Origin: Ekhidna sp964289745
GTDB lineage: Bacteria > Bacteroidota > Bacteroidia > Cytophagales > Cyclobacteriaceae
DNA length: 64,000 nt
Assembly (NCBI GenBank): GCA_964289745.1
Contig: CAXYMM010000001.1
Coordinates: 1,054,001 to 1,118,000, forward strand
Direction of reading: 5' to 3'
How positions within the stretch are numbered: the stretch's first letter is position 1; every line of letters starts with the position of its first letter. Shown in pieces: positions 44,743 to 54,286 of this stretch. The notes beneath the pieces were generated by a model. It did not search any database, had not been told where the DNA came from, and saw nothing but the letters and a program-made list of their open reading frames with translations. The position numbers and the translations under genes were made by a program.

Positions 44743-45372
44743 ATGCTTTGGAATGATGTAAATTTAAAAATGCTTTCTTCTTATTTTCATAAAGAAAAAA
44801 TGGAAGCTGGTTGTGATGAGGCGGGTCGAGGATGCTTAGCTGGACCCGTAGTAGCGGCGGCAGTGATTCTACCTAAGGATTTTACTCACAGAATTCTAAC
44901 TGATTCCAAGCAACTTACTGAGAAGAAACGCATGTTGTTGAAATTCGAAATAATGGATCAGGCACTCGCATGGGGTATAGGGATTGTCTCACCTCAAGAG
45001 ATTGATGAAATTAATATCCTCAATGCAAGCTACTTGGCGATGCACCGTGCGACCGATCGGCTAAAGGTACGCCCAGAGCTACTCCTTATCGACGGCAACC
45101 GGTTTAATTCCTATAGAGAGGTTGAGCATGAATGCATCGTTAGAGGAGATGCTAAGTTTTACAGTATTGCAGCGGCATCAGTTTTGGCCAAAACTTATAG
45201 AGATGAACTTATGAGAACGCTGGCTCTTGAGTATCCTGGGTACGGGTGGGAAACAAATGTGGGCTATCCAACTAAAGCACATAGAAAAGGAATAAAAGAG
45301 CTTGGTCCTACTCAACATCACAGAATGAGCTTTCAACTAATCTCGAAACAACTAGCGTTCTTTGGTAGCTAG
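44743..45372 (+). CDS. rnhB: Ribonuclease HII
   Basis: RNase HII cuts RNA/DNA hybrids and removes single ribonucleotides. The catalytic motif EAGCDEAGRGCLAGPVVAAA lies at about residues 23-42, with the DEAGRG acidic pair; DSKQLTEKKR follows, then LLIDGN and ASVLAKTYRD. 209 residues. ATG 44743 gives a short extension before the catalytic motif. It is convergent with the WG-repeat gene. Confidence 0.95.
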   Translation: MLWNDVNLKMLSSYFHKEKMEAGCDEAGRGCLAGPVVAAAVILPKDFTHRILTDSKQLTEKKRMLLKFEIMDQALAWGIGIVSPQEIDEINILNASYLAMHRATDRLKVRPELLLIDGNRFNSYREVEHECIVRGDAKFYSIAAASVLAKTYRDELMRTLALEYPGYGWETNVGYPTKAHRKGIKELGPTQHHRMSFQLISKQLAFFGS

Positions 45373-45435
45373 TAGATAATGGCATTTATAACTGTATTTG
45401 AGTCCATGGGCTTTTCTATTTCTTTCATTATACAT

Positions 45436-45477
45436 TTTTGAACAGCAGACGAATTGGTGTCCTTCTACTGTTCAAAA
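45436..45477. repeat. 10-bp perfect inverted repeat between rnhB and the WG gene
   Basis: TTTTGAACAG (45436-45445) and CTGTTCAAAA (45468-45477) form a perfect 10-bp stem with a 22-base loop between two convergent genes. No strong T-run follows, so it may be a weak bidirectional terminator or a processing hairpin. Confidence 0.55.
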
Positions 45478-45560
45478 TATAGATTGAATCCTCCTATACA
45501 AGTTCGCATATTTGTCTTATAATATCGTCAGACATAGCTTGCTGAACTTCATCTATGGAG

Positions 45561-47696
45561 CTAATGTTTCAAGAGCACGTACTTCCCTGTTGTTTTTATT
45601 TCATCGTATTTTATCATAAATCGCTCTTTTCCAGAGTACTCCAAAACACCTTTATTCCCATTTTTCATTACTATGACCCCTCCGGCAATATCTTCTATTA
45701 GTTGGTAGCCCGATCGAAGTAAAAAGTGCCCTTCTTTGGATAATAATCCATAATTATTAGCCCTATCCTTTACAATAAAATTGCCATTTGGGGTCATAGA
45801 AATTTCCTCCCAATTTATGTCTATTATTTCTATTCCTGCAGGATCAATAAGGCCCTTTCTTTTTCCTATTTTAACTATAGATATTTTATTTCTAAAGGCA
45901 GATACCTCTTCATAATAGGGTTGGATTATTAACCTTTCTTCCTTGTCTACAAATCCCCATTTACCTCTCAGCTTTATGGGCGCTAAGCCCTCTGAAAATA
46001 CGTTAGCTTCCTCGTACCGATTACTTATTCGCATCCTACCTTGCGTATCCAAAAAGCCCCATCTATTGTCTTTTTTTATTAAAAAAAAATCTTCTCTTAA
46101 ATCTTTTACTTCCTGTATGGCTTCTTCTTCCTGAACGATTCGATTCCCGACTTCATTGACAATTATACACTTGTTATTTTTCTTTAAAATGAAGAAATTT
46201 CCCAAAGCATGGATTGAGTCATATGCTGGGTTTACTACCATATTCAAGGATTTGTCTAGCAAACCTTTATTTCCTTCTTCATCTTCGAAAATGAGATAAG
46301 TATCTCTTAGCAACCCAATTGGCTTGCTTGTAGACTTCCAGGTAAATTCACCTACCTTATATGCATAAGCATAGCCTACCTTTCCAATATAGTACTCCTT
46401 GAAGGAATAAACCTCGGTAAATTCTGGTCTCAATTCCCAATTGCCATCAGTATTCATAATACCCCATCTGTTCAAATAGTAAATATCATAGTTATCTTTG
46501 TTCGCAATGATGGAATCGTATTTTAGTGGTGTAGCTTCTAGCCCGTATTGGTTGTAAATACCCCAATATTTTCCATTTCCACAGAGGAATTGCCCACCTA
46601 TTCCCTTGCGTAGGTCATCGACCCTTAATCGTCTACTGCCATTGCGTCCGAGTAATGTCCAACCTTCTCGGTTCTTACCCCAATAGATATTGTCATTGCC
46701 TATAATGGAATCATAGCCTGCTACTATTTCTCTGCCACCCGCCCCCAAAACAGACCATAGACCTGATTGATTATTTTTTACAATGAACCGATCTCCCAAT
46801 ACAGTTTGAATTCTATATTGATTATTCCGAAATAGAGAATCAGATAGGGAAAAATGTTGCGCTCCATTATTATAAGCAATCCACAAACTCTCAGCAGCCA
46901 AATGAAGCGAATCTGCCTCAAAGGAAAGTACCTTCTCCATACCTTCAAAGACATCCCACCTCGCAAAAGAGTGGGGAAGTAATACACCATCAGAAAGAAC
47001 AATCTCTTTATGAATAAAATCCTCTACCAGCTCACCGCTGAAAGAATAAAAACCAACAAATCCTTGTCTATAACATTTAATCCCTCTCTCATTGTACTTG
47101 ATAGAATCAATATTGGTGGTAATTAGCTTGGGCTTCTTCGTGTAAATATCCGTTTCTCCAGAAATAGAAACTCCTAAATAAAAATTCTTATCTTGTGTAA
47201 TGGATTGATATTTCAACTGAATTTGAACCTCTTCTTCTGTAGAGATTAGCCCAAATTTGATGTCCCTTGAATCAAACTTGCTAACGAGATACAAATCGCT
47301 TAGTACTTGTATGGAGGAGTAGTTGAAGCTAACCGTGATACGTCCATTTTTATCTAACAGGCCATAAAATAATTCATTGCTAAACTTTCCTTTTACAGAC
47401 GCTTTGAAACTTGTTTCACTGAAGCAATCAAGGGAGTGATACTTAATCTCAGTAAAAGGCTTGTTTTTAATAGAAATCAGCCCCCAAAGGTTATTTTCTC
47501 TAACTCCTATTACTCCCTGATGAACGGATTCAGTCCCATCTGACCAACCAAGCTTTTCATAAAGTGGTGGAATTACGGTTTCGCCCTTATCATTCTTCAG
47601 TCCATATAGCCCTTCAAGCTCAAAAACAGTGTGTGTTTCAGCATAAAGCCAAATGGATGAAAGTGAGAATAATACTACTGTAAAGCACGTACGCAT
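45561..47696 (-). CDS. WG-repeat-containing protein
   Basis: An approximately 711-residue exported protein from ATG 47696, with a signal peptide (MRTCFTVVLFSLSSIWLYAE). It carries WG repeats, beta-strand modules of about 40-50 residues with the pattern (Y)GLI(D/N)--G-(W)G(F/L)I, visible as LWGLIS, WGFLDTQGRM and WGFVDKEERLI, spread along the length. These form a beta-propeller-like or solenoid structure; the ligand is unknown. The gene is 5 bp from the end of hemA and may be cotranscribed with it. Confidence 0.85.
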   Translation of the reverse strand: MRTCFTVVLFSLSSIWLYAETHTVFELEGLYGLKNDKGETVIPPLYEKLGWSDGTESVHQGVIGVRENNLWGLISIKNKPFTEIKYHSLDCFSETSFKASVKGKFSNELFYGLLDKNGRITVSFNYSSIQVLSDLYLVSKFDSRDIKFGLISTEEEVQIQLKYQSITQDKNFYLGVSISGETDIYTKKPKLITTNIDSIKYNERGIKCYRQGFVGFYSFSGELVEDFIHKEIVLSDGVLLPHSFARWDVFEGMEKVLSFEADSLHLAAESLWIAYNNGAQHFSLSDSLFRNNQYRIQTVLGDRFIVKNNQSGLWSVLGAGGREIVAGYDSIIGNDNIYWGKNREGWTLLGRNGSRRLRVDDLRKGIGGQFLCGNGKYWGIYNQYGLEATPLKYDSIIANKDNYDIYYLNRWGIMNTDGNWELRPEFTEVYSFKEYYIGKVGYAYAYKVGEFTWKSTSKPIGLLRDTYLIFEDEEGNKGLLDKSLNMVVNPAYDSIHALGNFFILKKNNKCIIVNEVGNRIVQEEEAIQEVKDLREDFFLIKKDNRWGFLDTQGRMRISNRYEEANVFSEGLAPIKLRGKWGFVDKEERLIIQPYYEEVSAFRNKISIVKIGKRKGLIDPAGIEIIDINWEEISMTPNGNFIVKDRANNYGLLSKEGHFLLRSGYQLIEDIAGGVIVMKNGNKGVLEYSGKERFMIKYDEIKTTGKYVLLKH

Positions 47697-47725
47697 AAGG
47701 TCGGGTCTAAAATAAGGCAAGAAGC

Positions 47726-48979
47726 TTATTTATTTTCCGCTATTCCTTGCTCTAGATTAAACAAGTCATTAAGGACTCCGACAAGTGTTTCTGCCTCTCC
47801 TCGTTTGCAAGCAGCTTTGAGTTGAAGTACAGGGAGTTTTATCACTTTTTGCATCATATTTTTTGTGACAATTTCGAGCAGTTTCCGTTCTTCTCTGCTA
47901 ATTTTTGCATGCCTAGCTAACTCTTCTTTTCGAATGGTATCAAGTGCGTTTTTCAGCTTCTTAATTGCTGGGGAGACCTCCATCTCATTTTTCCAGCTTG
48001 TGAAGTTATTCAGTGATTCGTTAATTATTTGCTCTACATCCGGGATTGATGCCTCTCGAATTTCTTTCGCCTTAAGTGTTCGCTCACCAAGCTGATCTAC
48101 GTTATAAAGCGACAGACCAGGTATCTTGTCTATATCCGAATCTATACTCCTAGGCAACGAAAGATCAATTAATAGCTTATGAGTTTCCTCCGTCTTAAAA
48201 TGCTTTGCATGAATGATCGGCTTCTCTACCGCAACAGCGGATATCACTACGTCGCTACCCTGAATCACACTTTCCAAGTCTTTGAAATCAATTACGGAAG
48301 CATTCAGTTTGGAAGCTAATGCCGCTGCTTTAGCGTGGGTACGGTTGACAAGAGTTATTTCAGCTTTTTCTGACTTTAAGTTTTCTAAAACGTATTGACC
48401 TATTTCTCCAAGACCAATCAATGCAATTTTGGGGGTCTCAATTCTTTGGATGAAGGACTCTACAACATCAACTCCTACAGATGCAACAGATGCCGTGCCG
48501 TCTTGTAGTCGGGTTTCTTGAACTACCCTTTTATTTGCAAAAAAGATGGTGTGCATCAGTCTATGCAAGAAAGGACCTGCTAGGTTTAGGTCTGTGCTCG
48601 TTTGGTACGCTCTTTTTATTTGGTTAGAAATCTGGATATCACCCAGAACCTTGGATTCCAAACCCAACGATACCCTAAAGAGGTGATTGATGGCTTCCTC
48701 AGTATCCATTAAAGAAAAATGAGATGCAATCTCTGCGGGTTTCAGCCCTTTTATAGAGGAGATGAGTTTAACAATATCATCAGTAAGATCTTTGCTCGCA
48801 GTATAATAAACTTCCGTTCGGTTGCACGTAGAAACAATTAGGCCTTCTTCAATATCGAAAAGCTCCTTCATTTTAAGGAGAAACTCCGAAGCCATACGTC
48901 CATGCTCAAAAGAAACTTTCTCGCGTAATGACAGTTCTGTGTTTTTGTATGATAATCCTATGGCTCGAAAACCTCTCAT
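47726..48979 (-). CDS. hemA: Glutamyl-tRNA reductase
   Basis: HemA turns glutamyl-tRNA-Glu into glutamate-1-semialdehyde, the first step of haem synthesis. IVSTCNRTEVYYT lies around residue 45-57 with the catalytic cysteine, and the nucleotide-binding domain has IALIGLGEIGQYVLENL and VNRTHAKAAALA; a long helical C-terminal dimerisation domain follows. ATG 48979 gives MRGFRAIGLSYKN and 417 residues; an upstream GTG at 49015 is less likely. It is divergent from the HhH gene. Confidence 0.94.
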   Translation of the reverse strand: MRGFRAIGLSYKNTELSLREKVSFEHGRMASEFLLKMKELFDIEEGLIVSTCNRTEVYYTASKDLTDDIVKLISSIKGLKPAEIASHFSLMDTEEAINHLFRVSLGLESKVLGDIQISNQIKRAYQTSTDLNLAGPFLHRLMHTIFFANKRVVQETRLQDGTASVASVGVDVVESFIQRIETPKIALIGLGEIGQYVLENLKSEKAEITLVNRTHAKAAALASKLNASVIDFKDLESVIQGSDVVISAVAVEKPIIHAKHFKTEETHKLLIDLSLPRSIDSDIDKIPGLSLYNVDQLGERTLKAKEIREASIPDVEQIINESLNNFTSWKNEMEVSPAIKKLKNALDTIRKEELARHAKISREERKLLEIVTKNMMQKVIKLPVLQLKAACKRGEAETLVGVLNDLFNLEQGIAENK

Positions 48980-49067
48980 TATAAAAAAGAAGTACAAAAA
49001 TAACTGTGGCTTCACTATATTAGTTTATATAAAAACAGTTAAGATTTATTTAGAATTAATATAAATA

Positions 49068-49802
49068 GTGCTTACCAGACTAGCCGAACTCATTTCTCAG
49101 TCCCTCGAATTTTCGAAAGCAGAAGCTAGAGGAACACTAGCCATTGGCTTCATTGCTTTAGCGTCTATTGTTATCTCTCATATATATGCTGGGTATTTAA
49201 AAAACGAGCAAATTGAACTATCCTCTCAGGAAGAGGCAATTTTTAACAAGTGGGTTGAGGAAATAAAAAACGCTACAGTAAAAAAGGACCATATCCGCAA
49301 TACATCGAAGAAAGTCACCCAGACATCGACCATAGCAAGCAAGAAAGAGACGAGGGTGGTTGAGCAATCGACTAAAGCACGGTCTAAAAAAGTAGTTGAG
49401 GTAATTCCAGAAATCAGCGACCTTAATAAAGCTTCAAAAGAAGAATTGGAAAAAGTCCATGGAATAGGTCCTATATTTTCGCAACGAATTGTTCGTTACA
49501 GGAAGCTACTTGGTGGGTTCAGCTCTGCCGATCAGCTAGAAGAAGTCTATGGGCTCAAAAAAGAGATAATAGAAGAAATTAAGAAGCATTTTCGAACGCT
49601 ATCGAGTCCTTCCAAAATAAAAATCAATTCCGATTCAGTAAACACTTTATACAGACACCCCTATCTTACAAAAGATCAGGCTTGGATCATTTTCAATTAC
49701 CGAAAGCAAAACGGTGATATTAAAACCATAAATCAGTTAGAGGAAATTAAGTCATTAAATAAAGAACAAATAGAAAAACTGAAACCTTACATTCAGTTTT
49801 AA
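49068..49802 (+). CDS. ComEA-like helix-hairpin-helix protein
   Basis: A 244-residue protein with one membrane helix (LAIGFIALASIVISHIYAGY, about residues 24-43), a lysine-rich linker, then two HhH repeats. The first (DLNKASKEELEKVHGIGPIF, FSQRIVRYRK) is canonical with GIGP; the second is degenerate. ComEA-type proteins bind DNA taken up during transformation, which fits dprA in the same window. The start is GTG 49068. It precedes the SF1 helicase gene by 6 bp, so the two are probably one unit. Confidence 0.85.
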   Translation: MLTRLAELISQSLEFSKAEARGTLAIGFIALASIVISHIYAGYLKNEQIELSSQEEAIFNKWVEEIKNATVKKDHIRNTSKKVTQTSTIASKKETRVVEQSTKARSKKVVEVIPEISDLNKASKEELEKVHGIGPIFSQRIVRYRKLLGGFSSADQLEEVYGLKKEIIEEIKKHFRTLSSPSKIKINSDSVNTLYRHPYLTKDQAWIIFNYRKQNGDIKTINQLEEIKSLNKEQIEKLKPYIQF

Positions 49803-49808
49803 GATCAT

Positions 49809-52800
49809 ATGCAAACTGTTCTTAAATCATACCTTCGGCGGCTAAGCAACCTTTCAGGAAATAATCGATCGCTCCTATTGACCAAGCTATTGAAGGATCA
49901 GTATTTGGATCTTCATAGCTTCAATTATGAAAATGACAACCCCAGTTTTGATATTATACAACAGCTTATCGCTTCCAATAAGAAAATATATCTATGCGAT
50001 GAGGTAGACAGTAGAAGCAAGGATATAAATGATCTCAGCAAGCGTCTTAAAAAGATGCAGCGAATAGAAAAATTTATTTTCGATGAAAGAGGTTCCAAAG
50101 ATTTATATATCGGCTGGCCTTTTGTACGAGGAAAGTTTTCAGATGATACGATTATTAGGTGCCCTCTTGTTTTTATCCCCGTTTTCATCCAAAAGGAACA
50201 AAATCGATGGTTTTTAATTCGTAGAACAGATGTAAACATAACGCTAAACAAAACCTTTCTTTTGGCCTACTTCCATTATAATAATATTGAGTTAGACGAA
50301 GAACTGGTAGAAACTGTAATTGATGAATATGACAAGGATAGTACCGTATTTAGAACCCAACTTTATGAACTCCTTAAAAAGAGTGGCATTGAGCTAAACT
50401 TTAATCGGGATAATTTTTTGGATGAGTTAACCAGCATCAAAGATTTTTCCAAATCAGACCTTGATCGAATGGAGAAAACGGGACGTTTGAAACTTTATCC
50501 GCAAGCAGTCATGGGTTTATTCCCCCAAGCTGGCTCTTATTTAGTTCCTGATTACATCAACATGATCGATGCCAGCAAGTTCGATGACTTGGAAAGTTTC
50601 TTCTCGAAAAAAGTAAATGAAAAAAATAAGAATCAGCTTGCCTTATTTGATCGTGTAAATGAGGAAAATATTTTTACTCCTTTTCCTATGGATGCCTATC
50701 AAGAACATGCCCTCAAGGAAATTAAAAAAGGCAATTCCTTGGTCGTACAAGGACCGCCAGGCACGGGAAAATCACAATTGATAAGCAACTTAATCTGTGA
50801 TTTTACCGCAAGAGGCAAAACAGTACTTTTAGTTTGCCAGAAAAAGGCAGCACTAGATGTGGTATACTCGCGTCTTCGGCAGAGAGACATGCATGATTTC
50901 GTGTCCTTAATACATGATTTCAAGAACGACCGGAAGTTTATTTATGACCAAATCAATCGACAGATTGAATCGATCAACACTTACGAAAAGAAAAACAACA
51001 GTCTTGACGCTATCCAACTGGAAAGGTCGTTTCTTCAAGCCAGTAGAAGGATTGATCAAATTGTGGAGGAACTTGATGATTTTAAAGAAGCACTATTCGA
51101 CGAAAGTGAATGCGGCAAATCGGCAAAAGAGCTGTACTTAAATTGCAGCACTGATGAACCAAGTTTCGGTATGAATTTGGAATATCGGCTCTTTCACTTC
51201 CGCACCCTAAAAGAGACCATTCGAAAATTTTCATCGTACCTAACCTACTACGATAAGTTTGAGAAAAAACCCCATTTTTGGTCAAAAGGACCTTCTTTTG
51301 CCCGTTTAGAAGCTAACGACCTCATTCAAATCGTCCAATCAATTAAAGATTGTATCGCTTTGGATAGTTATCTCAAAAAGGAGTCTACCAAGCTTTCTGC
51401 AGTATCAATAGACTTTGATAAGGCGTTCTATTTGGCAGGAAAAACATCGGAGCTTAAAAGTTTGGCGCATGGGCTTAAAGAAGGGGTCATCTTTAAGGTG
51501 TATAAGCAACTGCATAAAGACCCTCCAACAAAAGACCTTAACTGGCTCACAAAAACAGAACGTGCAATGATGGCTTGCTTCCGACAGGCTGGTTTAGAAA
51601 GCACCCTTCCTTCTGCTCAGCTTGGGAAGTTTCAAAAAGTGCTACGATCTGCCATCAAAGCAAGACGAAACCCTTTTAGTTTGATTAAGTGGCGTTTGTT
51701 TTCTAAAGAAAAAACATTTCTCAAACGCGTACTGGTTGCCAATGAGCTTAAAAGTAACTTCGAAGGATTCGATACCCTGATTTCAAGAGTTGATAACCGA
51801 CTAAACTTTGAACATTCTCTTTCGCTAATTAAGGAAAATACCTGGCTGCACAATATCCCAGAAAGCTTTCGGAAAATTGATTTCCAAGATTGGTTCTATT
51901 GGCAAAAAATGGGGCTTAATGAATATGCCATTGTACAAACCGTGCGATTTTTAGATGAAGCGCTACCCACACGCACTCTGACACACGAAACATATATCGC
52001 CAACCTAAAATCGCTGATTAAATTAGTCGAGGAAGTGCTACGTACCCTGAATAAGCTTGAAAGGTATTTAGACATTCATCAGGTTCGTGCATTAATCGAA
52101 GGAAATGAAGACCCTAAACGGGTAGAGCGTTTGCTCAAAAAAGATTTTGATGCCTTGTGTGAGTACGATAAAATGAAAGAGGCATTTACTCCCGAAGAAC
52201 GAAAAGTGTTAGGCAAAATGACCTCTGCTACCAAAACGAAAGATGAAGCATTAAGAATTTTTCAAAATAGTGTCTCACTAGCCTGGATTGGTCACATAGA
52301 GTCTAAGTACCCAAACCTAAGAGATGTTTCCTCTGGCAAACTAGAAGCACTCACAGAAGAACTCAGGGAGCAAATCGAAAGCAAGCGACAAGCCAGCAAG
52401 GAGATATTGCTCTTGAAATCGCGCGAAAAAACCTATGAAAACGTTGAGTATAACCGCCTGAAGAATAGAGTTACATATCGCGATCTTCAACATCAAATAA
52501 CAAAGAAGAGAAGAATATGGCCAATTAGAAAGGTCATTAAGGAGTTTAGCGAAGAGCTTTTTACTTTGCTTCCTTGCTGGATGTGCTCACCAGAAAGTGC
52601 TTCAGCAATTTTTCCAATGCAAGAAGCTTTCGATCTTGTCATTTTCGATGAGGCATCACAGTGTTTTGCAGAACGTGGAATCCCCTCTATGTACAGAGGA
52701 AAACAAATAGTTGTAACTGGCGATTCATCGCAACTACAGCCGAGCGATCTGTATCGAATCAGATGGGACGAGGTGGAGGATGACTCCCCCGACTTGGCTG

Positions 52801-53804
52801 TTGATTCCTTGCTCGACCTTGCAGGGCATTACCTACCAGAGGTAACATTATCAGGGCACTATCGAAGTAAATCGCTAGAACTCATTGACTTTTCCAACCA
52901 ACATTTTTATAAAGGAAAGTTGCTTCTACTTCCTGACTTTCACTACATAAATAAGGAAGACCCCGCAATAGATTTTTTGAAAGCAAAGGGTGTTTGGGAG
53001 GATGGTCATAACAAACCAGAAGCAGAACTTATTGTAAAAATCGCATTAAATTACTTAAAAATCCAACCTGAGAAAGATATTGGAATCGTTACATTTAATT
53101 TCCGTCAACAAGAGTACATTCTTGATTTGTTGGAAGAGGAGGCAATAAAAAAAAATCAGGTCATTCCAGACTCACTTTTCGTGAAGAATATTGAAAATGT
53201 ACAGGGCGATGAACGAGATATGATCATTTTTAGCCTCACCTATGCACCAGATGTAAATGGTAAAGTGAAACTCCAGTTTGGTAGTCTCAATGTAGAAGGA
53301 GGAGAAAACCGTTTAAATGTGGCTGTAACCAGAGCAAAAGAGAAAGTGATAGTAGTGAGTAGCCTACTCCCTCAAGAACTCAAAACTGAAAATACTAAAA
53401 ATGAGGGGCCAAAACTTTTAAAGAAATACCTAGAATATGCTTGGGCTGTGAGTAAGAAAAAATGGAAACCGCACGTTCCAGAATATTCAGGACATCAGGT
53501 AGACTGGTTCTTGCGTAATCAATTAGGAAAAATTGATTTTGAGGAAATCCATGACTACAAGACCGTAAAAGAGCTTCCCTTTTCGGACTTATCCATAAAA
53601 AAAGGAGAGGCATACACAGGCCTTATCTTAACAGACGACGAACTCTACTATCAGGCACTTTCACCTAAGCAAATCTATGCGTTTCAGCATTTTCATTTAC
53701 GGTTGAAAAATTGGCCTCATATCAGGTTTCATAGTAGAGAGTATTGGTTGGATAAGGAGGAGACGAAAGAAAAATTTAAAAGATTTATCGTAGTAAATAA
53801 ATGA
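49809..53804 (+). CDS. Large SF1-type (UPF1-like) helicase with long helical insertion
   Basis: A 1331-residue ATPase. The Walker A motif VVQGPPGTGKSQLISNL is at about residues 313-329, and the DEAS Walker B (LVIFDEASQCFAE) at about 943-955, followed by VVTGDSSQLQPSD, NVQGDERDMIIFSLTYAP (about 1128) and RLNVAVTRAKEKVIVVSS (about 1166-1183). About 600 residues, largely helical, are inserted between motifs I and II. The last 110 residues (GLILTDDELYYQALSP, WPHIRFHSREYWLD) resemble a Vsr/MTES nuclease fold without its acidic catalytic residues. It follows the HhH gene by 6 bp. Confidence 0.82.
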   Translation: MQTVLKSYLRRLSNLSGNNRSLLLTKLLKDQYLDLHSFNYENDNPSFDIIQQLIASNKKIYLCDEVDSRSKDINDLSKRLKKMQRIEKFIFDERGSKDLYIGWPFVRGKFSDDTIIRCPLVFIPVFIQKEQNRWFLIRRTDVNITLNKTFLLAYFHYNNIELDEELVETVIDEYDKDSTVFRTQLYELLKKSGIELNFNRDNFLDELTSIKDFSKSDLDRMEKTGRLKLYPQAVMGLFPQAGSYLVPDYINMIDASKFDDLESFFSKKVNEKNKNQLALFDRVNEENIFTPFPMDAYQEHALKEIKKGNSLVVQGPPGTGKSQLISNLICDFTARGKTVLLVCQKKAALDVVYSRLRQRDMHDFVSLIHDFKNDRKFIYDQINRQIESINTYEKKNNSLDAIQLERSFLQASRRIDQIVEELDDFKEALFDESECGKSAKELYLNCSTDEPSFGMNLEYRLFHFRTLKETIRKFSSYLTYYDKFEKKPHFWSKGPSFARLEANDLIQIVQSIKDCIALDSYLKKESTKLSAVSIDFDKAFYLAGKTSELKSLAHGLKEGVIFKVYKQLHKDPPTKDLNWLTKTERAMMACFRQAGLESTLPSAQLGKFQKVLRSAIKARRNPFSLIKWRLFSKEKTFLKRVLVANELKSNFEGFDTLISRVDNRLNFEHSLSLIKENTWLHNIPESFRKIDFQDWFYWQKMGLNEYAIVQTVRFLDEALPTRTLTHETYIANLKSLIKLVEEVLRTLNKLERYLDIHQVRALIEGNEDPKRVERLLKKDFDALCEYDKMKEAFTPEERKVLGKMTSATKTKDEALRIFQNSVSLAWIGHIESKYPNLRDVSSGKLEALTEELREQIESKRQASKEILLLKSREKTYENVEYNRLKNRVTYRDLQHQITKKRRIWPIRKVIKEFSEELFTLLPCWMCSPESASAIFPMQEAFDLVIFDEASQCFAERGIPSMYRGKQIVVTGDSSQLQPSDLYRIRWDEVEDDSPDLAVDSLLDLAGHYLPEVTLSGHYRSKSLELIDFSNQHFYKGKLLLLPDFHYINKEDPAIDFLKAKGVWEDGHNKPEAELIVKIALNYLKIQPEKDIGIVTFNFRQQEYILDLLEEEAIKKNQVIPDSLFVKNIENVQGDERDMIIFSLTYAPDVNGKVKLQFGSLNVEGGENRLNVAVTRAKEKVIVVSSLLPQELKTENTKNEGPKLLKKYLEYAWAVSKKKWKPHVPEYSGHQVDWFLRNQLGKIDFEEIHDYKTVKELPFSDLSIKKGEAYTGLILTDDELYYQALSPKQIYAFQHFHLRLKNWPHIRFHSREYWLDKEETKEKFKRFIVVNK

Positions 53805-53821
53805 AAAAACAAACCAAATAC

Positions 53822-54286
53822 TCATTTCGCAAATTCTACTCTTGCACCAACTGACATTAAAAAAGGGAGTGTATCCAAACGCATAAATTGCTGTAGTGCA
53901 ATTTGGTATTCGCCAGTTGAGCCAAACTTTAAATCATCTTCCAGTTGTACCAGATGATCGAAAAGGTCGCCCAAACCATTCCCCAGAGGTTTACCTGTTT
54001 TAGGATCGAAAAAATGGTATTCAACCAGCTCTTCCGCTAGTGAGGTATCTGTGGAGTCCTTGAGCGTATATTTAAAATAAATATTGTAGTAAGGGTATCT
54101 TGAGGAGTTTCTAAAAGTTGCGTACAGATTGTAAAACTTAGAAGTATCATTTATCTGAAAGGTAAATATTTGTGTGGAGTCCATGTGCCAAAATACTTCT
54201 TCCAACTCGTTAAAGTCTTCATATACTCTCGAAGAATCGCAGGATAAAAGCAAAAAAATCAAAGGTATTGCGGGTATGTATTTCAT
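53822..54286 (-). CDS. gldH: Gliding motility lipoprotein GldH
   Basis: GldH is a lipoprotein needed for gliding in Bacteroidota. It begins MKYIPAIPLIFLLLSC, a clear lipoprotein signal, then has FTFQINDTSKFYNLYATFRNSSRYPYYNIYF and GDLFDHLVQ, which are the family's recurring blocks. 154 residues, normal for the family. Its ATG overlaps the stop of ricT by 4 bp, matching the usual ricT-gldH pairing, and it suggests the cell glides or has type IX secretion. Confidence 0.92.
   Translation of the reverse strand: MKYIPAIPLIFLLLSCDSSRVYEDFNELEEVFWHMDSTQIFTFQINDTSKFYNLYATFRNSSRYPYYNIYFKYTLKDSTDTSLAEELVEYHFFDPKTGKPLGNGLGDLFDHLVQLEDDLKFGSTGEYQIALQQFMRLDTLPFLMSVGARVEFAK

Noticed and set aside
49809..53804. 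Helicase as a known Mokosh-type defence component
   Set aside because: No phospholipase-D HKD motifs and no partner genes of that system beside it.
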